From RSA9 sp036381195 (GTDB taxonomy: Bacteria; Gemmatimonadota; Gemmatimonadetes; Longimicrobiales; RSA9): a stretch of DNA of 6,102 nucleotides. This document shows, piece after piece, positions 1 through 5,934 of this stretch (position 1 is its first letter; every line of letters starts with the position of its first letter). The notes beneath the pieces were generated by a model. That model was not told where the DNA came from, did not search any database, and saw only the letters and a program-made list of their open reading frames with translations. The DNA is taken from positions 1-6,102 of the forward strand of contig DASVDH010000010.1 of assembly GCA_036381195.1 (NCBI GenBank), in the 5' to 3' direction. The position numbers and the translations under genes were made by a program.

Positions 1-290
1 GGGTGGTCTGGACGGTTCTTGTGGGGCCGATTCCGCCGGGTATGGAGATCAACCACAAGGACGGGGACAAGATCCACAACGATCCGGCCAACCTAGAGCT
101 GGCGACCCCGAAGCAGAACGTCCAGCACTCGATACGGACCGGTCTCACGCCCCCGCGTGGGTTCAGTCCAGAGCGGAGGAGGGCGCTACGGCAGCGGGCG
201 ATCCCCCTGCGGGAGAGGGGGCTGTCGTATCGGGAAATCGGGGAAGCGCTCGGGGTGTCGCAGACGAGCGCGTTTCGGCTGACCAGATAG
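1..290 (+). CDS. HNH endonuclease, 3' part (5' end outside window)
   Basis: This is the C-terminal part of a phage-type HNH homing endonuclease that nicks or cuts DNA through a beta-beta-alpha-metal fold. The first visible codon is a GTG at position 3, but the first residues (VVWTVLVGPIPPG) match the interior of the HNH domain, which normally follows an upstream His-Arg-Leu. The true start is therefore off the window. Counting from that codon, the core is INHKDGDK at about 16-23, with N26, NLE at 30-32 and N39 continuing the HNH signature. Residues about 54-95 form a helix-turn-helix (SYREIGEALGVSQTSAFRL), the usual DNA-binding tail of such enzymes. The stop is TAG 288-290. Methyltransferase homology in a different frame begins almost at once after it, so this gene looks inserted in, or abutting, a broken methyltransferase gene. 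The family call is confident. Whether it is intron-borne or free-standing cannot be decided here. Confidence 0.9.
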   Translation, partial: VVWTVLVGPIPPGMEINHKDGDKIHNDPANLELATPKQNVQHSIRTGLTPPRGFSPERRRALRQRAIPLRERGLSYREIGEALGVSQTSAFRLTR

Positions 291-343
291 CATGGATTCA
301 GGCCTGCTACGGCCAGGGGCTCGGCCAGTCACCCGCCGAGCCG

Positions 344-667
344 ATGCGGACGATCACGACCCGCGACTGCCTCGGGCTCGTGACGGTGGACATCGACGGC
401 GCCTCCTACGTCGTCACAGACATCGCGATGCGGATGCTCCAGCCGCGCGAGCTGTACCGCGCGCAGGGCTTCCCCGATAGCTACGTGATCGACCGGGGGC
501 CCGGCGGCCGACGCCTGACCAAGACCGAGCAGGTGCGCATGGTCGGCAACAGCGTGGCGCCCCCGATCGCGGCCGCCCTCGTCAGGGCGAACGTGCCCGA
601 GCTGATCGCGCGTGACGAGGCGGCGCGCTGGGCGCCGGGCTCGCGGCGGTTCGCGGGAGCGGCGTGA
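344..667 (+). CDS. C5 cytosine DNA methyltransferase, C-terminal fragment or 3' exon
   Basis: This is the end of a Dcm-type cytosine-5 DNA methyltransferase. From the ATG at 344, residues 33-47 (QPRELYRAQGFPDSY) are motif IX and residues 63-76 (QVRMVGNSVAPPIA) are motif X. Motifs I-VIII, including the PC catalytic loop and the SAM-binding FxGxG, are absent, so this piece alone cannot methylate DNA. The same frame stays open upstream of the ATG and reads recognisable family sequence (ACYGQGLGQSPAEP, 302-343), so homology begins near 291-302, just after the HNH stop at 290. ATG 344 falls inside a conserved stretch and has no convincing ribosome site, so it is probably not the original start. 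Either the rest of the gene lies upstream and is joined by splicing or works as a split protein, or this is a remnant. The stop TGA (665-667) overlaps the csf1 GTG in a GTGA junction. Confidence 0.8.
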   Translation: MRTITTRDCLGLVTVDIDGASYVVTDIAMRMLQPRELYRAQGFPDSYVIDRGPGGRRLTKTEQVRMVGNSVAPPIAAALVRANVPELIARDEAARWAPGSRRFAGAA

Positions 668-1371
668 CCATGACCCCGACCGCGCTGCTGTACCGCGCCG
701 AGCACGGCACCGTGCCGCCCGCCGGTGACGCCATTTGCTGGCTGTGCGGCGTCGGCTGCCCGGCCGACGGGCCGCGCGCGGATGACGTGATCCGCTCGAC
801 GTTCAACGACCATGCGCGCGCACGGCGCGGCGGGGACTCCGACGTGATCTGCGCCGCCTGCGCGTGGTACTTCGACTACCGCATCGGCCAGGGCCACGGG
901 GCCACCGGCAAGCTCTTCACCTACTCGCTCCGCGTGCTCGAGTCCGGCTGGCGGCCGTGGCAGCGCAGCGAGATCGCCGGCGACCTGCTGCTCTGGATCC
1001 GTGACGGGCTGCCCGAGCCGGCTGTGCTCGTCGTCAACTACTCCCGCAAGAAGCACGTGCTGCCATGGGCGCGCGTGAACGCGGCCGGCACGCGTGTGCT
1101 GCGGGTCGCGACCGACGAGGGAGAGGCCACGATCGGCGAGACGTTCACGGAGCTACTGGGCGCCGTCGTCCGGCTCCGTGACCGTGGCCATCGATCGGCG
1201 GACCTCGTCCAGGCGCGGCCAACGGCGGCCGTGCTCGCAAGATCGCCGGCACCGCGCCTCGACATCGACCTGCTGCGCGTGCTCGAGCGGCATCGCGGCC
1301 CCGCGCTCCAACTCGCCATCCACCTCACAACGGAGGAAGCCCGTGAGCGACTTGCCGGATCGCTGGCCTGA
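664..1371 (+). CDS. csf1: Csf1-like type IV CRISPR large-subunit/zinc-finger protein
   Basis: This 235-aa protein is the probable Csf1 (Cas8-like large subunit) of a type IV complex, which sits at the crRNA-5' end next to Cas5 in the effector. A four-cysteine zinc finger is visible: C25-x2-C28 (plus C32) and C63-x2-C66. Between the pairs is an STFND segment (45-49), consistent with the Csf1 layout of a CxxC pair, a short ST-F element and a second CxxC pair. The C-terminal half (about 140-235) is mostly predicted helix without a motif I know. The GTG at 664 overlaps the methyltransferase stop as GTGA. An ATG at 670 is an alternative, and the GGGAG at 655-659 sits a little close to the first and a little far from the second. 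The gene ends 29 bases inside the cas11-like gene. The assignment rests on the cysteine pattern and on csf2 and csf3 in the same operon. By itself it would only be a zinc-finger protein. Confidence 0.72.
   Translation: MTMTPTALLYRAEHGTVPPAGDAICWLCGVGCPADGPRADDVIRSTFNDHARARRGGDSDVICAACAWYFDYRIGQGHGATGKLFTYSLRVLESGWRPWQRSEIAGDLLLWIRDGLPEPAVLVVNYSRKKHVLPWARVNAAGTRVLRVATDEGEATIGETFTELLGAVVRLRDRGHRSADLVQARPTAAVLARSPAPRLDIDLLRVLERHRGPALQLAIHLTTEEARERLAGSLA
1332..1336 (+). promoter_or_regulatory. Shine-Dalgarno for the cas11-like gene
   Basis: A perfect GGAGG lies six bases before the GTG at 1343, inside the 3' end of csf1. It decides the start of the cas11-like gene. The same frame is open back to 1094, but that upstream part only shadows csf1. 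Confidence 0.8.
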
Positions 1372-1795
1372 AAGTGTGCGCCCGTTCTGGGAGGCGCTGG
1401 ACCAATACCAGCGGCGCGCCGCGCACCTGCTGGTGCTGAGCAACGCCGCGGCCGACGCGGAGTTCAAGCGCCGCTATGCGCGCCGCTGGTGGACGATGCT
1501 CGAGGAGCGCTGCCGGCTCGCGGCCATGACATCGCCCGACCTGGTGCGATTCACCGGCCAGCTCGCGCGCCGGCTCGGCGGACAGGTCGGCCGGAACGCG
1601 GACGACCGTGCGGCCTGGCGCGCTCTCGTGAGCGCGGGCGACGACGCGTGCGTGCTCGATGCACTGGACCACGATGCCGCTGTTCTGGTGGCGTTCGTCC
1701 GGGCGCTGTCCGAGGCGCGGCTAGAAGCCGCGGAAGCGGCCGCCGCGTTCGAGCGCGGCGAGGAACTCACAACGGAACAGGAGCAACTGCTATGA
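1343..1795 (+). CDS. cas11: Cas11-like small subunit of type IV-B complex
   Basis: This 150-aa protein appears wholly helical, rich in Ala, Arg, Leu and Glu, with aromatic positions typical of packed helical bundles (RPFWEALDQYQRR, RRWWTMLEERC). It has no enzymatic motif. Size, composition and position between csf1 and csf2 fit the Cas11 small subunit (also called Csf4 in type IV-B), which lines the belly of the Cas7 filament and contacts the RNA. Cas11 proteins are poorly conserved, so the call relies mostly on context. The GTG start follows an ideal GGAGG. The gene overlaps csf1 by 29 bases and csf2 by 4 (ATGA at 1792-1795), implying coupled translation. An acidic, Ala/Glu-rich tail (about residues 122-150) ends the protein. 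The alternative is an unrelated helical phage protein, but that is less likely at this locus. Confidence 0.62.
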   Translation: MSDLPDRWPESVRPFWEALDQYQRRAAHLLVLSNAAADAEFKRRYARRWWTMLEERCRLAAMTSPDLVRFTGQLARRLGGQVGRNADDRAAWRALVSAGDDACVLDALDHDAAVLVAFVRALSEARLEAAEAAAAFERGEELTTEQEQLL

Positions 1796-2787
1796 CGACC
1801 GGCACGCACGTGCCCGCCTTCCCGCAGCACGTCGTCGGACTATGGACGCTCGCATCGTCCATGCTGCACGGCGGCGACGAGACGCTGGGCACGACGAAGC
1901 TGTTCCGGGCCAAGGGCTTCATCCACGAGGGCCGCAAGATCCAGATGCCGATGCTGAGCGGCAACGCGATCCGCGGGCTGTGGCGCCGCGCCTCTGCGCT
2001 CGCGTTCCTCGACGCCTACCTCGAGGCCGGCGGCGAGCCGCTCAGCATGTCGGCATTCTACTACCTCACCTCTGGCGGCGCGCTCAAGAAGGGCACCGAC
2101 TCCGGCGCGCTCGACCTCGCGAGCGCCGGCGAGCTGCGCCGGCTGATCCCGTTCGTCGGGCTGTTTGGCGGCGCGGGGCTCGGCCGCATCCAGCCGGGGA
2201 AGCTCTACGTGGACGAGGCCATCCCGGTCTGCCGCGAGACGGTGCCACTGCTCCGCCGCATCTGGCCCGGCGTCGAGGATGCCGCGACGGCCGGCGTGAG
2301 CATTCGCGAGCTCGTCGAGGTGCACGGCTACAGCCGGCGCGACGACGCCAAGGACGAGCACTGGCATCGCTACCTCGCGCCCGAGGCGCGCGAGGAGGCG
2401 CGCGCACTGATCCAGCGCATCGAGGAAGACGACACGGCCGCGCCGGCCGGCGCGCCGCAACAGATGCGCTACGAGAACATCGAGCTCGTCACGGGCGCCG
2501 TGCTGTTCCACCGGTGGGGCTTCATCTGGCCGCCTACGCGCGACGAGCTCGCCGGCCTGGGCGCGGGGCTGCTCCGGTGGGCCGAGCGGCCGCGCGTCGG
2601 CGGGCGGACCGCCGTCGGCCATGGCAACCTGCTCGTCGAGTACCGCGGCGTGACGCCTGAGACGCGGCTGCTCACGGACGGAACGGAGCCGATCGCGCTG
2701 TGGCAGGAGCAGGGGCCCGACGATGCGCTCGCGGCGCACGTGCGGGAGAACCTGGACGCGATCCGCGCGGTGCTGTCTGCCCTATGA
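1792..2787 (+). CDS. csf2: Csf2, Cas7-family backbone subunit
   Basis: This 331-aa RAMP protein is the Cas7-type backbone that polymerises along the crRNA in type IV complexes. The diagnostic N-terminal element is PMLSGNAIRGLWRR (53-66), the SGNxxRG signature shared by Csf2 and other Cas7/Csm3-like RAMPs. It follows KLFRAKGF (36-43). A GLFGGAGLG segment lies near 123-131. Near the C-terminus, PRVGGRTAVGHGNL (267-280) is the glycine-rich loop of the RRM-like fold. I see no obvious catalytic acidic residue next to these motifs, and type IV Cas7 is not known to cut target RNA. The ATG at 1792 overlaps the cas11-like stop (ATGA) and has AGGAG at 1779-1783, eight bases away. The stop overlaps the next ATG the same way. 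This is the most secure Cas assignment in the window. Confidence 0.9.
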   Translation: MTTGTHVPAFPQHVVGLWTLASSMLHGGDETLGTTKLFRAKGFIHEGRKIQMPMLSGNAIRGLWRRASALAFLDAYLEAGGEPLSMSAFYYLTSGGALKKGTDSGALDLASAGELRRLIPFVGLFGGAGLGRIQPGKLYVDEAIPVCRETVPLLRRIWPGVEDAATAGVSIRELVEVHGYSRRDDAKDEHWHRYLAPEAREEARALIQRIEEDDTAAPAGAPQQMRYENIELVTGAVLFHRWGFIWPPTRDELAGLGAGLLRWAERPRVGGRTAVGHGNLLVEYRGVTPETRLLTDGTEPIALWQEQGPDDALAAHVRENLDAIRAVLSAL

Positions 2788-3587
2788 GCTCGACGGCGCA
2801 CGCGGCGGGCGGCCGCACGGTGGTGCATTTCGACGAGCCGTACTTCGTCACGCCGCACGCGATCCGGCGCTACCGCGAGCGGGTAGGCCGCGGCTCGGAC
2901 ATGGACATCGTGCGGCGCATCAATGACGGGCTGCAGGGCGCTGGCCCGGACTATCCGACTGCGCGGCCAGTCGCGATCGGCGACCGGCACAGGCGGTTCG
3001 TCGCGATCGTGATGCCGCCAGCGCCCGAGTACGGCGACTGGCCGCAGGTCGTGAGCGTCTGGGCGTGGCAGCTCTCGCCCATCCTGCTGCGCCGCAAGGG
3101 CGGGCCGGTCAAGGGATGGCGCCGGTACCGCTACCTCGACCCTGGATCGCCGGAGCTGGCGCCCGGCCACGCCCGGCAGGAGCCCGCTCGATCGCTGCGG
3201 GTGCTGCTCTGGCGCGTCGGCCGCAACCTCGCCCGCGCCTACCGCACGGCGGAGGCATTCGGCGCGGGCGCCCTGGAGCTGCTCGAATGCGCCGGTGCGG
3301 TGCACGGCCCGCTCTACTCGAGCCGCGGCCGGCTCGATGTCATCCGGCTCGACGAATGGCCCGAGCTGTCCTCCGCCGTGCTGCTCGAGCCGCAATACGC
3401 GACGGACATCCGTTCGGTGGACTGGTCTCGTGTCGACCGGGTGGTGCTCGCCGGCGAGAGCGCGACGTTGCCCGCCGGGTTGGCGGCGGGCTGGCGGTGC
3501 AGGATCCCGATGTATGGCGGCGCGCGGCAACTCACCGTCGAGGCTGCGCTGGCCATCGCGCTGTATGAGTGGAGGCGCTCATCATGA
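2784..3587 (+). CDS. Unrecognised protein embedded in the type IV-B operon
   Basis: I do not recognise this 267-aa protein. The N-terminal third has VTPHAIRRYRERV (22-34), followed by an Ile/Leu helix (DIVRRINDGL, 41-50) and beta-like stretches (RRFVAIVMP, 70-78; QVVSVWAW, 88-95). That order, HAxxRxxER then helix then two strands ending in VV-V, weakly recalls small DUF4258/BrnT-like domains with a RelE-type fold, and short phage proteins beginning with TPHAxxRY. Residues about 130-185 are Arg/Ala/Leu-rich helix. The C-terminal part has VDRVVLAG and RIPMYGGARQLTVEAALAIA. It has no zinc cysteines, no RAMP glycine-rich loop and no membrane segment. ATG 2784 overlaps the csf2 stop (ATGA) without a clear ribosome site, so translation probably depends on csf2. 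The stop overlaps the cysH-like ATG. Such locking into the operon suggests it works with the complex. An accessory nuclease or RNA-binding role is only speculation. Confidence 0.85.
   Translation: MSSTAHAAGGRTVVHFDEPYFVTPHAIRRYRERVGRGSDMDIVRRINDGLQGAGPDYPTARPVAIGDRHRRFVAIVMPPAPEYGDWPQVVSVWAWQLSPILLRRKGGPVKGWRRYRYLDPGSPELAPGHARQEPARSLRVLLWRVGRNLARAYRTAEAFGAGALELLECAGAVHGPLYSSRGRLDVIRLDEWPELSSAVLLEPQYATDIRSVDWSRVDRVVLAGESATLPAGLAAGWRCRIPMYGGARQLTVEAALAIALYEWRRSS
3571..3575 (+). promoter_or_regulatory. Shine-Dalgarno for the cysH-like gene
   Basis: GGAGG lies eight bases before the ATG at 3584, inside the end of the preceding gene. It supports ATG 3584 (which makes an ATGA overlap) over the in-frame GTG at 3569 that lies upstream of the GGAGG. 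Confidence 0.75.
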
Positions 3588-4336
3588 GTGCGCGGCCACT
3601 GGAGGGCGCCGTGCGCCAGCGCTACCTCACCGTGCTGCGCCGTCCCTGGCATCGGCGGCTACGCGAGCAGGCGCGCGACATCATCCGCGGCGGCTTGAAG
3701 CTCTCGCGGCGGCCGTATGTCGCGTTCTCGTGCGGCAAGGACTCGTCCGTCCTCGCGCACATGGTCATGCAGCAAGACCCGACGGTTCCGCTGCGGTTCC
3801 TGTCCAGCGGCGAGACGCGGCTGCTGCACGACATAGACGGGGTAATGCAGTGGTTCCGCGAGCGCGGCGCCATCATCGAGGAGATCCATATAGACCGCGT
3901 ATTCTCGGATGAGTGGCGCGACGCGACGTGGGACGAGCAGCGTCGGGCCGGTCGGCACGATCTGAGGCGCGAGCTCCGTCCCGGATACGACGCCGTCTTC
4001 CTCGGACTCCGCATGGAGGAGTCGCCGCCGCGCAGCATGTCGCTACGCAAGCATCAGACGGCCGGCCTGCCGCCCTTCGTCTACCGCTACTCGGGCGGCG
4101 GGCTGCGCATCTGTCCGCTCGCGGCCTGGCGGACCGACGACGTGGGCGCGTACCTCGCCGAGCACGGGATCCCGGTGCTCGAAGCCTATCACCACGAGGG
4201 GCTGGCCGCACGCACGACAGCCCGACTCACGCACGATGCCGTGCGGCACTACGCCTTGTCGTACCTGTATCGCCGCGACCCCGACTCGGCGCGGCGGCTG
4301 CTCGCACGGTTCCCCGAGCTGCGGAGCGCGCTATGA
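3584..4336 (+). CDS. cysH-like: CysH-like PP-loop (PAPS reductase family) protein of type IV-B
   Basis: This 250-aa protein belongs to the CysH/PAPS-reductase branch of PP-loop ATP pyrophosphatases, the family found beside type IV-B cas genes. The PP-loop is S49-C-G-K-D-S54, where the canonical form is SGGKDS, so the first glycine is replaced by cysteine. GLRMEESPPR (141-150) is the family's GxRxxES element. CPLAAWRTDDVGAYL (177-191) is the PLxxWxxxDVxxY element, followed by HGIPV and a YHHEGL segment. Only two cysteines exist (C50, C177). The C-terminal ECGLH catalytic cysteine of true PAPS reductases and the Fe-S cysteine sets are missing. It therefore probably binds or hydrolyses ATP but does not reduce PAPS, and its role in type IV-B is unknown. 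It starts in an ATGA overlap with the upstream gene and ends in another with csf3. A DndC-like modification role cannot be excluded, though no other dnd genes are here. Confidence 0.88.
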   Translation: MSARPLEGAVRQRYLTVLRRPWHRRLREQARDIIRGGLKLSRRPYVAFSCGKDSSVLAHMVMQQDPTVPLRFLSSGETRLLHDIDGVMQWFRERGAIIEEIHIDRVFSDEWRDATWDEQRRAGRHDLRRELRPGYDAVFLGLRMEESPPRSMSLRKHQTAGLPPFVYRYSGGGLRICPLAAWRTDDVGAYLAEHGIPVLEAYHHEGLAARTTARLTHDAVRHYALSYLYRRDPDSARRLLARFPELRSAL

Positions 4337-5067
4337 AGCCGATCCGGATCACTGCGCACATGCTCCAGCCCGTCGCGTTCCATCCGGCGGAGGGCCTGTC
4401 GATCGACTCGCCGCTGCTCTACGCGGTCAAGCTCGAGGAGCGCGGCGAGGCATTCTTCGAGCCGCGGCACAACGACCGGCTCGCTAAAGAGACGGCGGAG
4501 CCGGATCCACGGATGCCGCTCCTCGTCCACCGCGCCGGCGGCACCTGGTGCTACGCCGCTTCGCTCGCCGAGCTGCACGGCCACCATGGGACGCAGCTCG
4601 CGCACTGGAACAAGCGGCTCGACGAGGCCGCGGCGCTCGCGGCGATGGAGCGGGGTGCGGTTGAGCTCGGCAAGCGCCGGAAGATCCCGACCGGGAGCGG
4701 CGAGTTCAAGAGCTACCACATGCCGCTCTGGCTGGAGGTCGTCGATCGCCTCGTATGGTACGCCGTGGGCGACCGCGACGAGGTCCTCCGGCTTCTCACG
4801 ACCCACGTCCGAGGCCTCGGCCGGAAGCGCAACAGCGGACACGGCGCCGTCGCGGCCTGGAGCGTTGAGGAGGTCGACGTCCCGCCGGACCGCTGGATGT
4901 GGCGCGCGCCGGTCATGCCCGCCCGACACATCCCGCTCGCGATGCTCGGCGAGTGGTCCGGAGAGACCGCCTGGGCCGGCTACAGGCCGCCGTACTGGCT
5001 CGCCGCGAACCAGGCATGGTGCGCAGCTGTGCAGTGGGCGCCAGCCGCCATGGCGGGTACCGCATGA
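4333..5067 (+). CDS. csf3: Csf3, Cas5-family subunit
   Basis: This 244-aa RAMP protein is the probable Csf3 (Cas5) that caps the crRNA 5' handle and joins Csf1 to the Csf2 filament. The N-terminus (KPIRITAHMLQPVAF, residues 2-16) followed by LSIDSPLLYAV (22-32) fits the first strand and LDxLLA element of Cas5-like proteins. Residues around 120-145 contain the GEFKSYHMPL-type segment. GLGRKRNSGHGAV (161-173) is the glycine-rich RAMP loop. The tail (about 195-244) is Trp/Pro-rich. ATG 4333 overlaps the cysH-like stop as ATGA, and GGAG at 4323-4326 is six bases upstream. The stop overlaps the next gene by ATGA. A Cas6 identity was considered because it also has such a loop, but the N-terminal pattern and the operon favour Csf3. 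Confidence 0.8.
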   Translation: MKPIRITAHMLQPVAFHPAEGLSIDSPLLYAVKLEERGEAFFEPRHNDRLAKETAEPDPRMPLLVHRAGGTWCYAASLAELHGHHGTQLAHWNKRLDEAAALAAMERGAVELGKRRKIPTGSGEFKSYHMPLWLEVVDRLVWYAVGDRDEVLRLLTTHVRGLGRKRNSGHGAVAAWSVEEVDVPPDRWMWRAPVMPARHIPLAMLGEWSGETAWAGYRPPYWLAANQAWCAAVQWAPAAMAGTA

Positions 5068-5552
5068 CGCCCCTCGACCCCGCCGCCATCGGCCGCCTCG
5101 CCTACGAGGCGCAGGAGACGGCCGGCCGCACGCCGGACGCCGTCATCGTGCGCGAGCTGAGACGGGCCGGCATCCGCGGCACCATGGCGGAGCCGGCGTA
5201 CCGCGCGGCCTACCTCGCCTGCGAGCGCGCGTGGCGAGGCCTCGCGTTTCCGCCGGGCGAGGCGCGGGCGAGCCGGCCGCGCTACGGCACGACGCGCACG
5301 CTCACGCCGGCCGTCCTGTGGGCCGCATACCAGGCGGGCGAGACCCAGCACGAGATAGCAAGACGCTACGGCCTCGGGCGTAATGCCGTATCCAAGCGCT
5401 CCTTCCGGCTGGGGTTCCGGTTGCAGGGCGCCCGCAGCGGACGCGTGACGGTCGTGGTCGGGCCCTGTGTCGAATGCGGTACCCCGCGGCCGGTAGGCGA
5501 GCTGGATCAGAGGCGGCGGTGCAGGGGCGGGTGCGCGGAGGCGGCGGCCTAG
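5064..5552 (+). CDS. Helix-turn-helix protein with C-terminal Cys4 zinc site
   Basis: This 162-aa putative DNA-binding protein has three parts. Residues 1-60 are helical with no known motif. Residues about 80-118 form a resolvase/sigma-like helix-turn-helix (AYQAGETQHEIARRYGLG, then NAVSKRSFRLGF). The tail has C135-x2-C138 and C153-x3-C157, a likely zinc knuckle. It has no recombinase catalytic domain, so a regulator or DNA-binding accessory is more likely than a resolvase. ATG 5064 overlaps the csf3 stop (ATGA) with only a weak GGCGGG upstream, so it is probably translated by coupling to csf3 and could be an autoregulator of the cas operon. Equally, it could be a phage early-region regulator that simply follows the cassette. 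No operator could be identified. Confidence 0.8.
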   Translation: MTPLDPAAIGRLAYEAQETAGRTPDAVIVRELRRAGIRGTMAEPAYRAAYLACERAWRGLAFPPGEARASRPRYGTTRTLTPAVLWAAYQAGETQHEIARRYGLGRNAVSKRSFRLGFRLQGARSGRVTVVVGPCVECGTPRPVGELDQRRRCRGGCAEAAA

Positions 5553-5585
5553 GCGAGGCGATCACGTGCACGATACGGAGCAACC

Positions 5586-5852
5586 ATGAGCAAGAGCCCC
5601 GCGGAGAAACGGTTCCGGAGGGCGAGCGACCATGGCTGGCCGCGCACCCTCGCCGCCCTGCGCGACCTGCTGGCCGACGGCGAGCCGCACCCGCTGCCGG
5701 ATCCGCGCGCCGTCCGGCTCGCGTCGCGGCTCGCGCTGCGCGGCGAGTGCCGGGTCTACGGCCCGCTGCCGGACCGGCGGGCGTGGGCCGTCCGGACCGA
5801 CTCGCCGTGGCGCTGGTCGTGTGAGGCGCGGTGCTGGTGGCGGCGCGTGTGA
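5586..5852 (+). CDS. Small basic protein of unknown function
   Basis: This 88-aa protein was not recognised. A segment WPRTLAALRDLLADGEPH (18-35), a short helix (RAVRLASRLALRGE) and YGPLPDRRAWAV follow the alternation of a small winged-helix domain, but this is only an impression. The C-terminus is rich in Trp, Arg and two Cys. ATG 5586 has GGAG at 5577-5580, five bases upstream, which makes the start credible. It is the first gene after csf1 that does not overlap its neighbour: 33 bases separate it from the upstream gene and 92 from the replication gene, so it may be expressed partly on its own. Confidence 0.65.
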   Translation: MSKSPAEKRFRRASDHGWPRTLAALRDLLADGEPHPLPDPRAVRLASRLALRGECRVYGPLPDRRAWAVRTDSPWRWSCEARCWWRRV

Positions 5853-5877
5853 GACGACGCGAACAGAGACGGTAGGG

Positions 5878-5906
5878 CCGTCGCGCGCGGGCGAGGCGCG
5901 CGGCGG
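5878..5906 (+). terminator. Strong GC hairpin in intergenic gap (possible terminator or attenuator)
   Basis: Bases 5878-5888 pair with 5896-5906 as an 11-bp stem with one G-U wobble and a 7-base loop (GGGCGAG). It lies in the 92-bp gap between two genes. No T-run follows, so a standard intrinsic terminator is not shown; some high-GC hosts use U-less hairpins. Chance pairing is easier in DNA this rich in GC. Confidence 0.4.
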
Positions 5907-5934
5907 ATGCGACGAAGCACTACGCGAGGCGAGA

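Larger units (their letters stand above)
664..5067 (+). other. Type IV-B-like CRISPR-Cas effector operon (no array)
   Basis: Six consecutive overlapping genes make up the locus: csf1, cas11-like, csf2, an unknown gene, a cysH-like gene and csf3. The csf1/csf2/csf3 set with a CysH-family partner is the known hallmark of type IV-B. DinG (type IV-A) and a Cas10-like subunit (type IV-C) are not seen. No cas1, cas2, cas6 or repeat-spacer array occurs in the window, which also agrees with IV-B. Unusual here are the extra gene between csf2 and cysH and the placement of cysH between csf2 and csf3. The subtype is assigned from motifs and gene content, not from a profile search. Confidence 0.8.

Noticed and set aside
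292..480. Small + strand reading frame beginning ATG at 292
   Set aside because: Arg/Pro/Ala-rich low-complexity translation that shadows the methyltransferase frame, which carries motifs IX and X.
3..667. Intein within the methyltransferase
   Set aside because: The HNH frame ends in a stop codon and the methyltransferase resumes in a different frame, so no continuous precursor protein is possible.
1094..1342. Upstream extension of the cas11-like frame
   Set aside because: It overlaps csf1 in another frame, is Ser/Arg-rich, and the ideal GGAGG places the start at GTG 1343.
1840..2739. Long reverse-strand open frame opposite csf2
   Set aside because: A GC-rich antisense shadow with repetitive Arg/Ala/Leu composition and no motif. 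The + strand carries clear Cas7 motifs. The same reasoning removes the other reverse frames, including 2469-3530 and 4249-4929.
5563..5571. CACGTG and GTGCAC palindromes in the gap before 5586
   Set aside because: Six-base palindromes are common by chance and the surrounding arms do not extend into a convincing operator.
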